Assembly: GCF_019703515.2 (NCBI RefSeq)
Contig: NC_059356.1
Coordinates: 22,263,197-22,327,196, forward strand
Source of the DNA: Myxocyprinus asiaticus
Taxonomy: Eukaryota; Chordata; Actinopteri; Cypriniformes; Catostomidae
Length of the DNA: 64,000 nucleotides
Direction of reading: 5' to 3'
The notes under the pieces were generated by a model. It saw nothing but the letters and a program-made list of their open reading frames with translations. It did no database searches and was not told where the DNA came from. The position numbers and the translations under genes are program-made. Below are positions 12,651 through 24,259 of this stretch, one piece after another (the first letter of the stretch is position 1; the number at the start of each line of letters is the position of its first letter).

Positions 12651-12654
<4 letters not shown>
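12440..12654 (+). promoter_or_regulatory. CCAAT/GC-box cluster, possible host promoter
   Basis: Within about 90 bp there is a GC box 'CCCGCCCC' (near 12460) and three CCAAT-type boxes: 'GATTGG' near 12487, 'CCAATC' near 12504 and 'GATTGG' near 12529. GC-rich sequence follows, then a (TG)n tract. No terminal repeats or transposon motifs overlap it. A promoter is an inference from motif clustering only. Confidence 0.35.

Positions 12655-12684
<30 letters not shown>
12655..12684. repeat. (TG)n microsatellite
   Basis: Fifteen TG units, ending in 'TGCGTG'. Confidence 0.9.
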
Positions 12685-12686
<2 letters not shown>

Positions 12687-12789
12687 CCATTGTATTCTTT
12701 AATTATCTTTTATTACTATTTTGTCATAGTATGAGTCAGGATACAGGCTACACTTTAACAAAAAATAAATAAATAAATTAAAAAAATAA

Positions 12790-12945
12790 GTACCATGGTA
12801 TTTATTTACTATATATTTAAATATACCATGGTAATAGTATATGTTTTGGAAATATAGCATGGTAATACCATATTTTTTTTTTTTTTTTTTTTGGGACATA
12901 TACCATAGTAATAACATATTTTTTGGACATGTACTATGGTAATAT
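12790..12945. repeat. Degenerate minisatellite, 'CATGGTAATA' units
   Basis: Three to four imperfect units of about 33-45 bp, each with 'ACCATGGTAATA' or close variants followed by a T-rich stretch and 'GGACAT'. A similar but looser motif occurs near 42480-42600. Confidence 0.6.
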
Positions 12946-13150
12946 CAGTGGTGTAGTTGTGACTGAAGAGGTGGGCATACTGTGATTTTATCTAGGAAAT
13001 CGCCAGAGGGAGCTCCGCGCCCCTGTTGTCAAAACACAGATTTATCCAATGCAACTGGTTGTTCTTCAGTGGGACACGCTGGTGGAGGAACGGGACGGAT
13101 TTGCATCGGGGCGAGGGAAGAGGGAGGGTACTGCGGGCAGCCCAAACAAC
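12946..13150. repeat. Interspersed repeat, 'AGTGGTGTAGT' family, copy 2
   Basis: Same start and order as 9285-9437: 'CAGTGGTGTAGTTGTG', 'CTGAAGAGGTGGGCATACTG', then 'GGGTACTGCGGGCAGC'. This copy has a longer, GC-richer middle. Class unknown. Confidence 0.5.
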
Positions 13151-13320
13151 TAGAAAGAGACGAATGGACGGAATAAAACTGGATAGATGCAAGATAAATC
13201 GCTCGTATCATTTTTAATAGCCTACTTAAAAAAACAAAAAACAAACAAAAAAAAAAAAACCCATCGTATTTACAACCGCTTTACCTCCACATTCCCCTGC
13301 AAAACAAGTTAAGCTGTCCA

Positions 13321-13374
13321 ATGAATGGAGTTGCATTTTGCCTTGTTGGAATACCTCCGTATCCAGAAAACGAA
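13321..13374 (+). CDS. Candidate first coding exon, 18 codons plus splice donor
   Basis: An ATG at 13321 opens 18 codons reading 'MNGVAFCLVGIPPYPENE' and is followed at once by a consensus donor 'GTAAGT' (13375-13380) in phase 0. The segment lies outside recognised repeats and about 0.8 kb downstream of the CCAAT/GC cluster. I do not recognise the protein, and no downstream exon could be joined to it within the window. It may be a chance ORF or the start of a host gene whose other exons are far away. Confidence 0.3.
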
Positions 13375-13380
13375 GTAAGT

Positions 13381-14014
13381 GTAAGACTTTTCCTCACTAA
13401 AGCCAAACGCTTAGTTTAAAAGATTGAGTATGCGATGTTCTGCATATGTGTTTGTTAAATATTGTAGGAAGAGTTGGTCAGAGAGCATGATTTCCTAAGA
13501 GGATTAAATAGCACGCATGGATGGCAACAATGTGTACAACCCAAGACATAACAGATGAGACTGCTATTCCTCTAGAAATTAATTTCAACCTCCAGCTTGG
13601 ATTAACAATGGCATTTTATCCTTTACTAGTTTATAAAACTTGCCTTTACCGTTATAAACGACTGAAATGGTCTGACGCTAAGATCAATCGCACATTGTTG
13701 TTGTGTCAGAATTCAGCTGCACACGCTGTCAATCAATCACCCATAGGCTACGTCATTTATTCAAATATCTGAACATTTGAATTAAAAACAAAATAATGTG
13801 AAAAGGCGGTAAATGTGCAAATAGTAATAAACATAAATTAATAAATAATTTATTTCTGTCAAAATGGTTCAAAACCTTATTTGGGGTAAATGCTGACAAA
13901 TGTAGGCTACTTTTAAATGTAAATCAAGCTTATATCTAGCAGGCTATTATGTTTACATCATAATATCACATAGTATGTCACATATAATTATCTATTCTAT
14001 TGTTATATTTATAC
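13381..14014. other. Gene-free stretch
   Basis: A/T-rich, no recognisable repeat. A short plus frame at 13521-13772 has no family resemblance and is probably chance. Confidence 0.4.
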
Positions 14015-14878
14015 ATGCACCGATCAGCCACAACATTAAAACCACCTGCCTAATATTGTGTAGGTTCCCCTCATGCCACCAAAACATTGCCAACCCGCAT
14101 CTCAGAATATCACTCTGAGATGCTATTCTTCTCACCATAATTGTACAGAGCGGTTATCTGAGTTACCATAGACTTTGTCAGTTTGAACCAGTCTGGCCAT
14201 TCTCTGTTGAGCTCTCTCATCAACAAGGCATTTCCAGCCACCGAACTGCCGCTCACTGGATGTTTTTTGTTTTGGGCACCATTCGGAGTAAATTCTAGAG
14301 ACTGTTGTGTGTGAAAATCCCATGAGATCAGCAGTTGCAGAAATACTCAAACCAGCCCATCTGGCACCAACAATCATCTATGCAATTATCTAATCAGCCA
14401 ATCGTGTGGCAGAAGTGCATAAAATCATGCAGACACAGGTCAGGAGCTTCAGTTAATGTTCACATCAACCATCAGAATGAGGAAAAAATGTGATCTCAGT
14501 GATTGAAACCGTTGCATGATTGTTGGTGCCAGACGGGCTGGTTTGAGTTTTTCTGTAACTGCTGATCTACTGGGATTTTCATACACAACAGTCTCTAGAA
14601 TTTACACTGAATGGTTCCAAAACCAAAAAAACATCAAGTGAGCGGCAGTTCAGTGGATGGAAATGCCTTGTTGATGAGAGAGATCAACAGAGAATGGCCA
14701 GTTTGGTTCGAACTGACAAAGTCTAAGGTAACTCAGATAACCACTATGTACAACTGTGGTGAGAAGAATAGCATCTCAGAGTGATATTCTGATATGCGGG
14801 TTGGCAATGTTTTGGCGGCATGAGGGGGACCTACACAATATTAGGCAGGTGGTTTTAATTTTGTGGCTGATCGGTGTA
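14015..14878. mobile_element. Palindromic Tc1-like element, complete
   Basis: Outer ends 'CACCGATCAGCCACAACATT' and its complement ending 'GTGGCTGATCGGTGTA'. The two halves, about 400 bp each, are inverted copies of each other, so nearly the whole element is palindromic. Both halves contain the same helix-turn-helix coding segment, one on each strand (minus 14377-14132 is the better one). No catalytic domain. The partial copy at 2650-3212 shows it is a family and not a local rearrangement. Confidence 0.8.
14132..14377 (-). pseudogene. Tc1-type transposase N-terminal domain, arm copy
   Basis: Frame of 81 codons with 'MIVGARWAGLSISATADL', 'SHTTVSRIYSEW' and 'SERQFGGWKCLVDERAQQR', which is the DNA-binding HTH and following linker of a Tc1-like transposase. 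It ends near the arm terminus, with no DDE domain. An inverted, degraded version lies on the plus strand at about 14515-14760. Confidence 0.65.
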
Positions 14879-15912
14879 TCTGTCTGTCTATCTATCGAGA
14901 CAAAGGATACCATAATATATAACATAATATTACATTAGAAATTGAGATATAATTATTCATAAACAGGTTCCTTGGAGTTGCATGCTCTTTGAACTGCTGA
15001 ATTTGTGACAGTTTTAAAATATGGAACTAATATTCTATCTGGCGTTCCCACTTTTCTTTTTCCAAGAAGGCTAGGCCCCCTTCTTCTGTGTGTAAAATGT
15101 GTGTGAGATCTGTGTTTTTATTTAGGAGGATTGTTAGTTATAGTTGAGTGCATGTGTGTGTACTGTATATGTGTTGTCCATGTGTGTATGGGTGTGTTCC
15201 AGCATATTGCAGCATCGCCTGAATGATGAGTAAATAGCTAAAAAAAACTGCGTCTTAGATCTTTTCCTGACTTAATTCTTAATGTCCAACCACAGCATAT
15301 GCAGCAGCTAAATGGAGAAAAGGATAACAGGAATAGATGGCTTTTGTGCATTATTAACAATAGATCATATCACATCAGTACACTTATTGTGGTTTTGCCG
15401 CAGAGTTAAGTCAACCGAGTCAGCATGCCTGTTCATGTCTATTTTATAACCTGTGTCCTTATCTGAAGGTTGAATGGACCTGTACCTGTAACTGTATAAC
15501 AAACTGTATCACAGCATCTGACCACTTCTTCTTTTTACACTATTATTTTAAAGGAAGGACTCTATCTTGCGGCTAGAAAAACAGTATGTTTTAACAGATC
15601 TATTGGTTCCATAACAGCTCTATTCTGCATCCAAAACTAAAAATGTTTTAGTTTCATACTAGCGCCAGTTTGGCAATGCTATAATATTCGACGCCCACAG
15701 AACTGTGCAAAAAGCTCCACAGATTTCTGTAGAATTTTAATCGTTGCATCCTTGCGTGTTTGTTTATAATATTTTGGATAACTTGATAATGCTTTCAGGT
15801 ACCAAAAAGTGTGTAGCACTCTCAAATCTGTTCAACACATTTTTACCATGTTTAAATGCATTGAACAGAACTGAGAATTCTGCAAATTTCCCTCTCAAAT
15901 CAATGTAGATAT
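14879..15912. other. Gene-free stretch
   Basis: Starts with a short GTCTATC run. No recognised element or coding frame. Confidence 0.4.
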
Positions 15913-17036
15913 TGTCTGAGCCTAGATAGCCAATGACTGCATCGCCAAGGACCCCTCTGTCAAGCTCCTGAAGTTTGCAGATGACACCACTGTCATTGGC
16001 CTCATCCGAGATGACGATGAGTCTGCATACAGAAGGGAGGTAAAACAGCTGGCTCTCTGGTGCAGTCAAAACAACCTTGAGCTGAACATGCTCAGAACGG
16101 TGGAGATGATTGTGGACTTTAGGAGGAACACCCCAACAATGACCACCCTCACCATTCTAAACAGCACTGTGGCAGCAGTGGAGTCATTCAGGTTCCTGGG
16201 CACTACCATCTCACAGGACCTGAAGTGGGAAACCCACATTGACTCCATTGTGAAAAAGGCCCAGCAGAGGATGTACTTCCTTCGCCAGCTGAGGAAATTC
16301 AACCTGCCACAGGCGCTGCTGATACAGTTCTACTCAGCAGTCACTGAGTCTGTCCTCTGCACTTCAATAACTGTCTGGTTTGGTTCAGCTACAAAATCAG
16401 ACATCAGAAGACTACAAAGGACAGTTCGGACTGCTGAGAGGATTATTGGTTGCCCCCTGCCCCCCCTTCAAGAACTATACACTTCCAGAGTGAGGAAAAA
16501 GGCTGGAAAAATCACTCTGGACCCCACTCACCCTGCCCACTACCTTTTTGAACTGTTGCCTTCTGGCCAATGCTTCAGAGCTCTGAGCACCAGAACCGTC
16601 AGGCACAGGAACAGTTTTTTCCCCCAGGAACAGTTAAATTGCCCCATTGAGCAATAACTATGTGCAATACACAGTTTAGTCTTTCTTATATTTATCCAAC
16701 ACATCCAGCCTCTCCTGCCATTTCATTCCTCTGAGAAAAAAAAAAACAAACAAAAAAAAAACATTTGCTCTGTACATAACAGATTTGTATTTACACTGTA
16801 CTTAACAGATTGTATTAGATTTGCACTACCCATGTGTATTTGTGTATGTATGTATGTATGTGTGTCTGTACGTATGTGTATAATTATTTTTTATTTTTTA
16901 TTATTATCTATGTCTTGCTGCTGTTTTTGTATTGTTTTTGTATTGTTGTACACTGGAAGCTCCTGTCACCAAGACAAATTCCTAGTATGTGTAAGCATAC
17001 TTGGCAGTAAAGCTCATTCTGATTCTGATTCTGATG
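15913..17036 (+). mobile_element. L2-type LINE, 5' truncated, with 3' tail
   Basis: The 3' end of an L2/Maui-like non-LTR element: the reverse transcriptase C-terminal half, a 3' UTR of about 375 bp and a tail of 'TTCTGA' units (about 17018-17036), the tandem short tail typical of L2. 5' truncation at about 15913 is the usual outcome of target-primed reverse transcription. Confidence 0.8.
15925..16657 (+). pseudogene. L2 reverse transcriptase, C-terminal part
   Basis: Open from the truncation point to TAA at 16655-16657 without internal stops. 'KLLKFADDTTVIGLI' carries the FADD form of the RT catalytic box near 15975. It is followed by 'LWCSQNNLELN', 'FRFLGTTISQDLKWETHI', 'FLRQLRKFNLPQ' and 'KAGKITLDPTHPAHYLFELLPSG', all characteristic of fish L2 ORF2 C-termini. 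No endonuclease or upstream palm motifs. Well-preserved codons suggest a relatively young insertion, but it cannot act alone. Confidence 0.85.
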
Positions 17037-17964
17037 TTATTGTTGCCAGTGGTAACAAAATAATCTTGTAGACTGGAGTTTTTTAGTAAAGCAATAATGT
17101 AGAGAAATGTGAGGAAGTGAGAATTGTGTGACTGCTTTGTTCATTTAAACCTTACAAGAGCCTAACTTAGGGCCCCTTTCACCATACCCATAGAAAGTGG
17201 GAGAAAAAGAAGATACTTAAAAGCAAGAAAAGAGTAGGGAAGGAAGATGAGAGAGAGAGTTAGTAAGAAGGATTTACAGTATAAATCTCTTCTGGCATAA
17301 AGAATAATATAGTGTGGTGTAGTTGATTTCTCCTAAGGGTGTGGTTGGTGTTTGTGTGTGAGAGCGAGAATGTGTGTGAAAGTGTGTTGTCAACAGTGGC
17401 ACTCTTTGCCTCTCTCCCAGTCATGCCTAATTGAACCCTGATTCAATTATCAAAGTGGTTAGGCAGAGAGAGGGAATTGATAGCAGGAAAGAAAGAGAGA
17501 GAGAGAGAGAGAGAACGTGAGAACACACTTCATTTCATTTAGAAAGACCAGCAGACTGCATTAGGTGTGTTCACAAACATCAGGTCAGAGCATTGACTGA
17601 TTAGAGCAGAAAGTCACATGCACATCAGAGTTGTACATTCAGCATTTTGGTGTTTTAGAGCTGCCCCTGTCATTCAAACCAAACCACTGAGATGCTATGA
17701 GGATTATAGATGATTTTCTTTGTCGTAAATGTCTACTCAAACATAAATTATTAATTCTGTTTTTCGTATTGAGCTGATGCAGGATGACCTGGCAGAGGAC
17801 TTGAGTAGAGAACAGCAGAGGAAAGAGTGAGATGTGTTCTGGCAGGATTGATACTTAAAGCTGAAGCATGTAATTTCTGGGCCACTAGCACCACTGAACA
17901 GCATTGCAAAAATAAAGTTTGTTTTCTAAATACAGAGGTCCATTAACACACAGATGCTATCAGC

Positions 17965-17997
<33 letters not shown>

Positions 17998-19005
17998 TTG
18001 CTAGATAGAGATCTATTTCATTAAAATATATTGCAGATGATACATGCATCCTTTTAGAAGATGCTCACATCCTTTCTTAAGTATTAATTTGGTCCTCGGA
18101 AATTATTCAGTATTCTAATTGGTCAGACTGACACAGAGGAGAGTGTTTTATATACTCTCTCTTCCCAGTCTCATGCCAGTTCTGCATAGTACGGGAGTTC
18201 AAGAAATTGATCCAGGACGCTACAAACCCAGATTTAGGAAGGCTTCCATTCTGAGAAGTCTGATGGTCTGAGTGGGCCGAGTACATACGCGCCCTCCACG
18301 ACTGACAAAAGGCAAATAAAAAGGCAGAGAAAAGGCAGAGAAAATCAAAGAAAAACACTATTCGGATGGGATGATGTTTGGATGACAGTTCCTAACATAA
18401 GATGTCTGTCATTCCATGTACTCAATTGTGCAGGATTGGGATTTCTGTAGTTTTTTACTAAAGTGTCTATTTGTGGATAAGGGCATTATAAGTTATAAGG
18501 TCATGTGCTCTGGATGGGCATACATAACAAATGCCTTTGAGATAAAACTTGTATATGGGATATAATTATATCATTATGTAAATAATTAGGGGAGGATCAC
18601 ACCTGACACTGCTACTGTAGCCAATAGAGTGGCTGTTCTGTGTAGTCCATGGTGAGACTAATAAGATGAGTATTTTTATAATGGATGGGATGCCAGCAGC
18701 ATCCCACCAACTGTTATTTTACCCAAACTTTAAAAAGTGGTAACCCCACCTAAAGGATATTTTTCTTCTGGATCTAACCATTAAAAATCTTAATGTAGTC
18801 AGTGCAGAAAGTTGGCTAAAAGGTCTAAATCCATAATTAAATAGCACCAGGCAGTGCAGCTGTAAATTTAGCTTTAGTTACTTTATTTGATGAAGGGATG
18901 AGGTTATGTGAGAAAACAGTTGTCAAGTAACCTAAAATGTGTTTCATGTGGTAAATTAACTGGTTTTATTTAAGTAAAAAATTTCATTTGTTTTGACTAC
19001 ATCAA
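17037..19005. other. Gene-free stretch with short microsatellites
   Basis: Contains (GA)n at about 17490-17513 and GATA/GACA repeats at about 17968-17996. No coding frame or transposon ends recognised. Confidence 0.45.
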
Positions 19006-19507
19006 CCTGACAATAGGGATGTGCCCGAACCCGAATACCTTATTCGAAAAGACACGAACAATGACTTCAAAACGAATAACGGATTAATCCGAATAATATA
19101 AAAAATATTTGTATGACTGATTATCCAAGAGGCACAAGGATAAAGCGACATTTAATAAACATATACAAAATTACAACGCATTTATGAATCTGTGCAACCA
19201 CTATTTCTAAAGTGTAAACCTTAGGAATGAAAATGTGCACGTTATGATTTCAAATCGGATGGGCGCGGTCTCGACTCCGCTTGCGGTCTCTGTTTATTGT
19301 GCGCATCTGGAGCTTATCAAGTGTATAATTAAGATACGACATCATATACACTTTCCACTTCTTGAAATGTCTATGTTAATGTATCACATGATTCACACAT
19401 GATTCCCATGTATTCATTTGTAGCCTAAACCTGAGCATGATGTTAAATTCCTGACCTGAAGAGATGATTTCACGTCGGAGCCTGTCTATCCTTCTTTTAA
19501 AGTTGAC

Positions 19508-19962
19508 CAAAAATATATATTTTTTTATTTTCTCCCCTTTTCTCCCCAATTTGGAATGCCCAATTCCCAATGCGCTTTAAGTCCTCATGGTGGCGTAGTA
19601 ACTCGCTTCAGTCGGGGTGGCGGAGGATGAATCCCAGTTGCCTCTGTGTCTGAGACAGTCAATCAGTGCATCTTATCACGTGGCTTGTTGAGCGCGTTAC
19701 CGCGGAGACATTGCGCGTGTGGAAGCTTCACGTTATTCCCCGCGGCATCCACGCACAACTAACCACGCACCCCTCCGAGAGTGAGAACCACATTATAGTG
19801 ACTACGAGGAGGTTACCCCATGTGACTCTACCCTCCCTAGCAACTGGGCCAATTTGGTTGCTTAGGAGACCTGGCTGGAGTCACTCAGCACACCCTGGAT
19901 TCCAACTCGCGACTCCAGGGGTGGTAGTAAGTGTCAATACTCACTGAGCTACCCAGGCCCCC
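19508..19962 (-). mobile_element. tRNA-derived SINE, minus strand
   Basis: On the minus strand the element starts 'GGGCCTGGGTAGCTCAGTGA', which contains a pol III A box, followed by a weaker B box, a 'CCAGCCAGGTCTCCTAAGCA' body and an A/T-rich tail. It is flanked by 'AAAGTTGAC' at 19499-19507 and 19963-19971, its target duplication. The same family is at 31941-32387 on the plus strand. Confidence 0.85.
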
Positions 19963-20399
19963 AAAGTTGACATCAGCAATTAAGGAAATTATCTGGTTGA
20001 CTTTATTCTGAATTGTTTTATTTTTTTATTTAAATGCGCCATAGGAAAATTCCTCCTTATGTAAAACGAAGAAACTGAAACATGCTCCGTCTTCTTTTTT
20101 CTACTTCTTTAAACTGTGCTACCTCTGGTAAGGCACTATATACATTTTACATTATTATTTTTATTATCATTAGTATTATTTAACTTAATAATGGTGTCTT
20201 ATCATAAAAATTCCTGATAGATTTACGGGACTTTCACCTGTTTTTAGGCTATATTGGTTTTATTTTAATTTACTTTAATGTTTGAATTTGTATTTATTAT
20301 TCACCGCAAAATGTGTGCTTGACATTTCACATTTTGCTTGACACCTCCTGCCTTCAGATTAATGTTATTATACATTTATATTTATATTTTTTTAATAAT

Positions 20400-20455
20400 A
20401 GTTGTATAATAATAATAATAATAATAAAAATAATAATTATTATTATTATTATTAG
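20400..20455. repeat. (AAT)n microsatellite
   Basis: AAT units switching to ATT, inside the hAT element at 19014-20678; palindromic in sense. Confidence 0.8.
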
Positions 20456-20686
20456 GCTATTATTTTGAAAAGGCATATAAAATGCATATTTTATTAATAG
20501 GAACTATAAATGTAAGAGTGACTTTAAAAATTGGGCAATTAATTTACTTTCTACACACTTCCGGTTTAAGCCCCACCCACACCCGGTTCTGTCCAAATAC
20601 AGAGACAGATACAGATAATTTTGTCATATGAACAGATACGGATACAAATACAGATAATGGCTTCGCTGCACACCCCTACCTGACAA

Positions 20687-21692
20687 ATTAGGTTACACAA
20701 AAGAATGCAATTTTAATGGGCTAGATCAAGTAGAAATAGATCCATCATTACAGGTTATCACACTTTTTTCAGTGAATCCACAAAGTACGTCTGTGAAATA
20801 CCTCCTCAGGGAAAACTAGTCCGAATAGGGCTCAAGAGACTATTTTGACATCTAGTCTGAATAATTTTGGGAACCGGTGTTCTCAATAGCACAATAGTAG
20901 CTTCCTATGACACGTGTTGATAAAGCTCTGAACTGCAGTTATGAACCACTGGATTAATTTTAAAATAGTGCCCCACCCATAAAATATTGCTGACACAACG
21001 TATTGAAATGCAGGGGTAAAAATATGTGAGCAGCAGTTTGTGTGTACGTGACTGTACTGGGCCAGTAATGTTGGAGCTGTGTTTGAAGAATGATCGCTGT
21101 AGCCTTTAGATGTTGAGCCCCAGAGGGGCGTTGGCCTTCACCGCTACTCCCAGTGGATGACAACTTGCAAATAATGGCTGCTTATTGATCTCCATGTTCC
21201 CTCTCTCTCATGCTCTCTCCCTCCTTTCCTCTCTCTGTCTGTCTCTATAATCTAATGTGAACCTGATGAACCGTTGCAGAAATTTGTATTAGTCATTTCA
21301 CTTTCTCTTTAGCCTGCAGTCACTCCAGTGACCTGTGTTATATGTGGTAATAGCCAAGACAGTAACAGTGACCCAGTGACCCTGCCCACCCACTTTATCT
21401 CTACCAGATAGTCATATGACTAATCTAGTCATGTGTGTGTTTAAAGCATGCTTGTTTATCTCTGTTTGATTTCAGTCATGCTACATACCCAGTATCCCTT
21501 ACAAAATGTACTGTGTTACTATTGTTTTCTGTAATGTTTTGAACATTGTTGTAATTCTGCAAATTTAACTTGTCATCAAGGAAAATATTTTCTAGCTGGC
21601 TAACACAGATGTTGTTTTGTTTAAATTCCGAGAATTACTTGTGACAGTCTTAGAAGCATCAGTAAGAATATTTTAAAAAATTACATTAATTA
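20687..21692. other. Gene-free stretch
   Basis: No transposon ends or coding frame recognised. A CT-rich tract is at 21190-21245. Confidence 0.4.
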
Positions 21693-22947
21693 CCATTCAA
21701 TAGTGCTGAACTATTTGGACAACTAATTTGATTGTGATTATTTTGAAAAATATTGTGATTGCGATTTGAACTATGATATGATTACTTACATAAAAAAACA
21801 AAAACAAAAAGAAACTGGTAAGTGTTTTTTTTTTTTTTTTTCTCAAAATTAAGTCATGGGCAAACATGCTCTACCTCCAGTAGAAATACTGTTCAATAAA
21901 GAGTGTTCACACAAAAAGAACCAGACTAAATAAATAAAAGATAAAATAAAAATATAAGTAAAACATAGCGGGAAAAAAATGATTAATCTGTTCACTGTGT
22001 ATCTGTTTTTGCCCACTTTGTGATGGGGTCTCAGCCTCAGTCATTTTTCATCATTATTTTTTGGAAAAATATATAAATAAGAAATATTTTTTGGTTTACT
22101 ATTAGCAACAACAACAATTATTATTTGTATTATTATAAAACGGTATCATACTGTATTTATGTAATAGTCTCTTAACCTGCATGCGGCTTAGCTATGCTGG
22201 CTTTTATTTTGGCGAAAGCTTTTATTTTGGAGGTAGACTGAAGGAAGTTGTAGAGTTTACAATTGCCTTGGCTTTTAATGCAGAAAAATGCTCTCATCCA
22301 CTCTTCTGTCCACAAAAAACAATTGTTATTAGCTTACTTTAGATTTGGACAGTAACTTTTAGTGACCAAGCATGTTTTAAATTATGCAAATGTGCAATTA
22401 GTTCATTAGAGCGCTGTGAATTTTGCACGCTCAGCTCTTTAGTCTCACGTGTGCTTATTTGAGTATGTGGAACACTACAGAGAATAGAGCTGCATATATA
22501 CAGTAAGTGCATTGAACAGCGCATGCAGACTACCTATTTATTTAATTTTATTACACAATGCTTTGGAATATTAATTTCTAATATGTCAATGCCACCTAGC
22601 GGTCTGATATCTCTGATTAACAACAGCACATCTGGGGATTAAAATGTATCAGATTGGTCATCCGGGTATTGCAAGTCATCTTTCTTACTTCTCGGATCAC
22701 TGAGCAATCTCTACAGGTAAGTTAAAACAATTTCAACTCAAATCAATGTTTCATGTCCATTTATTTATTTATTAGTCAAATAGTCAGATGGTCATTATTT
22801 ACCAAAAAAATCGCAAACCGAAGGTGGAATTCAGCTGTTCAGCAATTTCTTCCTTCACACATATTTACATAATTTCAATGCAAATCAATCTTTTATGTCC
22901 ATTTATTTATTTAATTGGTCCATAGGAATGTAATATGCTGAATTATG

Positions 22948-23070
22948 TACAGTCAGCTGGTTGTTATTGCAAAATAAACCCCTTTAGGGTGATACAAGAC
23001 CACTCCGCTTCGGGTGGAGTCCTGATCACCCTGTCTAGCTTTATTTTGCAATAACAAACGGCTGACTGTA
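22948..23070. repeat. 123-bp near-perfect hairpin
   Basis: Outer arms 'TACAGTCAGCTGGTTGTTAT' and its near-complement, 'TTGCAAAATAAA' paired with 'TTTATTTTGCAA', and inner arms 'GGGTGA'/'TCACCC' and 'CCACTCC'/'GGGTGG'. A diverged relative is at about 59165-59290, so it belongs to a dispersed repeat. Confidence 0.7.
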
Positions 23071-23123
23071 AGCTATCTCTTACAAATCACACCTTTTGCA
23101 GTTTGATAATCACACTACGTCAT

Positions 23124-23443
23124 TGTCAGGGTTTGTGCAGGGAAGAGGTGAGAGAGTGGGGATCCAAATGCAGAACTTTAATAGTAAACAAAAGAACAAA
23201 AGGTAAATATTTAAAGAAGAAAGAAACACAAACACTACAGCAATATGCTGGCTTACAACACTCTACATACAAACAAGAACCCACAAAGGAACAAGAGGAC
23301 ATATATATACACACAAGGACTAACAAGACGATGAGGAACACCTGATACAATTAGGGCAATGGAACAGGAAGACAGACATAACAGAGGAAAAACTTCAAAC
23401 TAAGAGTCTCTTGGGGGGAAAACAAGAATGACATGACGTGACA
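23124..23443 (-). mobile_element. Solo LTR with 5-bp target duplication
   Basis: 320 bp beginning TGTCA and ending TGACA, flanked by 'GTCAT' at 23119-23123 and 23444-23448. On the minus strand there is a TATA-like 'TATATATGTCC' and a polyadenylation signal 'ATTAAA' before the end, so the LTR is in minus orientation. No internal region remains, as after LTR-LTR recombination. The termini resemble those of the LTR at 37420-37773. Confidence 0.8.
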
Positions 23444-23497
23444 GTCATATTGTGATTTAAATTTTATTTTGATTAATTGTTCAGCCCTACCAGTCAG

Positions 23498-24259
23498 TTA
23501 TGGTTTGCATCATATGCCATCAGAGTGTTTATGAATATAGCGCCATGGAGTTTAAATTTGCTATTATTGCGAAAAAAAAGTATTACTGTTGAGCCCTGGA
23601 CAGTTATTGTTACTACTGTAAAAGTGTTGTGACAGTATTAAGCCCTGTACACACATGCAGCGACAAAGCGACCTCCTCTCATTTAATTTCATTGAGAGCT
23701 GGCGACACTTGTTCACTGGAGCTCACGTCACCCATCTCCTATGAGATAATGGAGTCGAGTAGAGCAGGCGAGACAGAGATGTTTCTGTGAGCGATTTCAT
23801 TGTTCTGTTTGATTCGCCTGTAACCACATGCATGGATATAATAAAAAACAATGCATAGAAAAGAAACTGATAGATCATTCATCTTACTAATGATATGATG
23901 CATTGAGCACTGCTGCAGCCAGGTGATATAAAAACACTCCCCTGCAGTAGAAAACTACTTTGTTAAAGTAGAGTGATCTCTTTGTTTCACTGGCAAATGC
24001 CTCAGCTGTGATCAGATTTTCAAAAGATATTTCAAAATTCAAAAGTTTGTTCATTAGTAACATAAAACACTGCCTTACAAAGACAAATAGGGACTGTATG
24101 CTACTGACAATATTTATTATTTTATTTAATTGTCAAATTAAATCTGTGAATGATGTACAAGAAAGGGAGAGAGTCAATCACCTCACTGATCTCTGCCTGC
24201 ATCACCTTGGTATTGATGGACTAAACTCTTGAAATGGAATACATAGACTATCATTTAAT
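23498..24259. other. Gene-free stretch
   Basis: No recognised element or gene. The frame at 24008-24232 has no family features. Confidence 0.4.

Larger units (their letters stand above)
19014..20678. mobile_element. Non-autonomous hAT element with 8-bp target duplication
   Basis: Starts 'TAGGGATGTGCCCGAA' and ends 'GCTGCACACCCCTA', near-complementary termini of hAT type. It is flanked by a perfect 8-bp direct repeat 'CCTGACAA' (19006-19013 and 20679-20686), the length hAT transposases generate. No transposase frame. It contains a SINE at 19508-19962, inserted later. Confidence 0.85.
21701..23489. mobile_element. Degraded hAT-like element hosting a solo LTR
   Basis: Left end 'TAGTGCTGAACTATTTGGAC' and right end 'TTGTTCAGCCCTA' are imperfect inverted repeats of the hAT type. 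The flanking octamers 'CCATTCAA' (21693-21700) and 'CCAGTCAG' (23490-23497) match at 6 of 8 positions, consistent with an old target duplication. It contains the hairpin at 22948-23070 and a solo LTR at 23124-23443. Confidence 0.55.

Noticed and set aside
13521..13772. 83-codon plus frame as a gene
   Set aside because: No motif, no splice context and no family resemblance; probably chance.
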